NCBI RefSeq assembly: GCF_020096995.1
Contig: NZ_CP083692.1
Location: forward strand, 682,001 to 746,000
Direction: 5' to 3'
Length of the DNA: 64,000 bases
DNA from: Leucobacter sp. Psy1
Lineage (GTDB): Bacteria > Actinomycetota > Actinomycetes > Actinomycetales > Microbacteriaceae
Every line of letters begins with the position of its first letter. The stretch's first letter is position 1. The translations under genes and the position numbers were made by a program. Shown piece after piece: positions 62,163-64,000 of the stretch. The notes under the pieces were generated by a model that searched no databases, had not been told where the DNA came from, and saw only the letters and a list, made by a program, of their open reading frames with translations.

Positions 62163-62467
62163 GTCATACTCGGTGGTCGGATCGCTCGCCCTCCGACGCG
62201 ACACGTTCGAGACACAAGTGAATACAGTCACCATCACCCAGCCGCGAGAAGGGTTCCCGTGGCACCCGACCGGTTTCCCGCTGTTCCTGAGTGTGTTCAT
62301 CTCCCCCTCATCGCACTCGGCGCACCGGCCCGTTCGGGCGGCGTGATGGTCGTGGCCGAACACCCTGGGTGCGATGGTGGGTGTTCGGCTCCGGCGGACT
62401 CGCGCATGCGGGTCCGAGCGGTGGTCGTGCGGTTTCCAGTGCCCGCACGGCCACCGTGCCGCCGGAG
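62163..62467 (+). ncRNA. Candidate structured RNA or small-ORF transcript
   Basis: The region downstream of the promoter at 62127 holds no convincing gene but three strong stems: GCCGAACACCC/GGGTGTTCGGC (62355-62389), an 11-bp perfect pair; CTCCGGCGG/CCGCCGGAG (62389-62397 with 62459-62467); and inside it a 12-bp stem with one G-T pair (62421-62432 with 62443-62454). A GTG-started 42-codon frame (62218-62346) ends 8 bp before the first hairpin, so a small protein with a terminator is the alternative reading. Nothing recognisable lies in 62468-62522. Confidence 0.45.
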
Positions 62468-62522
62468 CGGCGCGGCAATGCACCCGCGCTACTGTACCCG
62501 AGGTCTTGTTCGGAAGCCGAAC

Positions 62523-63494
62523 TCAGCGGAGGCGCTGGCGTCGACTCAGCCTGGCATCGACTACGGCGAGGATCGCGACGACCGCGAACCCAATCACGGC
62601 GAGCGCTAGAGCGAGAGGCCAGTTCGCGGCCGGTGCCGCGAGCTCGCGGCTCTCAGACTGCCAGGGCCACAGGGTGCGCATCGCTCCGACCATGACGCCT
62701 GTCAGGACGACGAGGGTGATCCGGCGGCGATGGTGCAGCAGCCACTCGAGGCCCTTCACGATCGAGACGACGCCGACCATCAGCCCGAGGGCGAAGACGC
62801 CGAGGTAGGCGAGGTCGCGTTCGTCGACCGCTCGCAGCGTGGGTTCGTAGAGCCCGAAGGTCAGTAGGAGGAACGATCCGGAGAGTCCGGGGAGCAGCAG
62901 CGCGCTCACCGCTATCGCTGCGGCGATGATCAAGACGAGCGGTGAGGGTTCCAGCGTTGTCGGGGGGATGGAGACGAGCCAGAACGCTAGTGCGCCTGCC
63001 GCGATCCCGGCGAGCGCATGGTGCCAGCGGATTCCGGCGATACCCGCCATGCGGAGGGGGATCGAGATCGAGGCGAGCACCATTCCGAAGAATGCGGCGC
63101 GGGTGAGTTCCGGGTAGGTCTCGACCAGGTCGGCGACCGGCCCGGCCGCGGTGAAGAGGGCGAGCGCCATGCCGATGAGCACGGGCACGACGAGCTTCCA
63201 GTCGACCTGCTTCAGGTGAGTGGCGATGCTCGCTCCGCGGTCAGGGCCCGTGACCGCGCGGCGTCCCGCCGAGACGACGTGCGAGGCGGAGTCGATCAGG
63301 CGGGTGTAGATCCCGACCACGAGCGCGACGGTGCCGCCTGAGACTCCCGGTACTGTCTCGACCACGCCGATCATGGCTCCGCGAACGAGGTTGCCCACGA
63401 TCGAGGTGCGGCGCTCACCTGCGCTCTCCGCGTGCACCCATTCGACGGGGTGCTCTGCCGTGCTCATCGCGGGGGTCTTCTGCGCGTCATCCAT
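62523..63494 (-). CDS. DUF368 membrane protein (undecaprenyl-phosphate translocase family)
   Basis: This 323-residue multi-pass membrane protein belongs to the DUF368 family, members of which (PopT) have been implicated in recycling undecaprenyl phosphate across the membrane for cell-wall synthesis. The signature is LVRGAMIGVVETVPGVSGGT near the N-terminus and its echo ALLLPGLSGSFLLLTFGLY in the second half, showing the inverted-repeat architecture. The ATG at 63494 (MDDAQKTPAM) has TACACT seven nt upstream, suggesting a leaderless mRNA. It is divergent from the dedA-like gene, another lipid-carrier scramblase or flippase family (DedA/UptA). Confidence 0.9.
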   Translation of the reverse strand: MDDAQKTPAMSTAEHPVEWVHAESAGERRTSIVGNLVRGAMIGVVETVPGVSGGTVALVVGIYTRLIDSASHVVSAGRRAVTGPDRGASIATHLKQVDWKLVVPVLIGMALALFTAAGPVADLVETYPELTRAAFFGMVLASISIPLRMAGIAGIRWHHALAGIAAGALAFWLVSIPPTTLEPSPLVLIIAAAIAVSALLLPGLSGSFLLLTFGLYEPTLRAVDERDLAYLGVFALGLMVGVVSIVKGLEWLLHHRRRITLVVLTGVMVGAMRTLWPWQSESRELAAPAANWPLALALAVIGFAVVAILAVVDARLSRRQRLR

Positions 63495-63501
63495 CGCTTT
63501 C

Positions 63502-63507
63502 AGTGTA
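63502..63507 (-). promoter_or_regulatory. -10 hexamer of the leaderless DUF368 gene
   Basis: TACACT lies seven nt upstream of the ATG at 63494. GAAAG in the spacer is a poor ribosome binding site at best. Confidence 0.4.
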
Positions 63508-63573
63508 GAGGGGCGAACCTTCACAGGTGATCCGGGGTGGTGCGCCCGACAATGGACACATGGAGATCGCCGC

Positions 63574-64000
63574 ATGACCGCCCTCGCGGGCGTCGTACCC
63601 GTCGTCCGCGTCGCTCAGGTGGCGGGAGGCGGAGAGTACGAGGGTTTCATCGGCTGGGTGCTGAGCCTCATGGAGACCATCGGCGAGGTAGGCGTTGGGC
63701 TCGCGGTGCTGCTCGAGACCTTCATCCCGCCGATCCCTTCGGAAGCTGTGCTTCCCGGTGCGGGGTTCCTCGCCTACGACGGACGCATGAACTTCTGGTG
63801 GGCGTGGGCGCTCGCGACGCTCGGCGCCCTCGTCGGAGCGTGGGCCTGGTACGGCATCGGGGCGCTCATCGGGCGCGACCGCACCCGTCGTCTGGTCGGC
63901 AAGGTGCCGCTCATGGACACCGACGATTTCGACAAGGCAGAAGCTTTCTTCGCCAGGTGGGGCGGCGCCGCCGTCTTCTTCGGCCGATGCGTGCCGCTCG
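63574..64000 (+). CDS. DedA-family membrane protein (3' end outside window)
   Basis: This gene is cut by the window end after 142 codons of about 200. The ATG at 63574 has TGGAG eight nt upstream. The DedA/SNARE-associated family motif is in the segment VLLETFIPPIPSEAVLPGAG, with the reentrant-loop glutamate, and FFARWGGAAVFFGRCVPL begins the second conserved R/P region (FxRFxPxxR in the family). DedA proteins are lipid-carrier translocases, including undecaprenyl phosphate (UptA) in some bacteria, which matches the adjacent DUF368 gene. Confidence 0.92.
   Translation, partial: MTALAGVVPVVRVAQVAGGGEYEGFIGWVLSLMETIGEVGVGLAVLLETFIPPIPSEAVLPGAGFLAYDGRMNFWWAWALATLGALVGAWAWYGIGALIGRDRTRRLVGKVPLMDTDDFDKAEAFFARWGGAAVFFGRCVPL

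Noticed and set aside
62161-62346. A 61-codon plus-strand frame as a firm gene call
   Set aside because: It has no ribosome binding site and no recognisable motif, and its first GTG lies before the expected transcription start. It is kept only as an alternative reading of the structured region.

Overview
The window comes from a high-GC actinobacterial chromosome, most likely a member of the Microbacteriaceae (Leucobacter- or Microbacterium-like). The evidence is very high third-position GC, many GTG starts, 4-base ATGA/GTGA gene overlaps, several leaderless genes (a TANNNT -10 hexamer 6-7 nt before the start codon), an acyl-CoA carboxylase with a fused biotin carboxylase/BCCP subunit plus a small epsilon subunit, and an LpdA-type quinone reductase lacking the usual disulfide. 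I saw no rRNA, tRNA, insertion sequence, prophage or CRISPR array. The genus is an inference from gene content only.

Layout. 1-2891: a tripartite tricarboxylate transporter (tctCBA, minus strand, tctA cut by the window edge). 3132-6662: the sdhCDAB succinate dehydrogenase operon, then a BrkB/YihY membrane protein. 7713-15275: a purine catabolism block on the minus strand (NCS2 purine permease, xdhA-xdhB-xdhC, guanine deaminase) that would import purines and take guanine to xanthine and urate. 15423-20582: a MarR regulator with an MMPL exporter, a 3-hydroxyacyl-CoA dehydrogenase-like protein, and a divergent TetR whose reading frame continues without a stop into a YWTD-type beta-propeller. 20603-26352: NAD(P)H-hydrate dehydratase, phosphohexomutase, an MHS-type transporter, a small membrane-anchored coiled-coil protein and purine nucleoside phosphorylase. 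26397-37057: Orn/Lys/Arg decarboxylase, LpdA with a copper-binding lipoprotein, an LLM flavin monooxygenase, small membrane proteins, an SDR/DUF2867 protein, topoisomerase IB, an unknown protein and an ICL/PEP-mutase family enzyme.

37059-43513: accBC divergent from a maoC-maoC-murB-DUF2520-panC-panB run. 43525-55442: metY with a MalY/PatB lyase, dGTPase, a lipid kinase, then accD-accE-NUDIX-hydrolase divergent from birA, and a YtcJ-type amidohydrolase. 55735-60962: cstA, a DUF466 (YbdD) protein and an ArsA-like ATPase, followed by a ZTP riboswitch controlling glyA-folD. 60985-62153: a DUF6907-like protein and two tandemly duplicated XRE regulators, divergent from a near-consensus promoter that transcribes a structured region with no convincing ORF. 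62523-64000: a DUF368 protein and a DedA protein cut by the window end.

Most interesting signals: (1) a 27-nt element, 20/27 identical and exactly 38 bp from both start codons, shared by the divergent accBC/maoC and accD/birA promoter regions; (2) the in-frame TetR-propeller fusion with a strong internal ribosome binding site; (3) the XRE duplication facing a candidate structured RNA; (4) an ArsA-type ATPase standing where the YjiA-type GTPase stands in the E. coli btsT-yjiX-yjiA operon; (5) a ZTP riboswitch whose 5' stem overlaps the last codons of the upstream gene.
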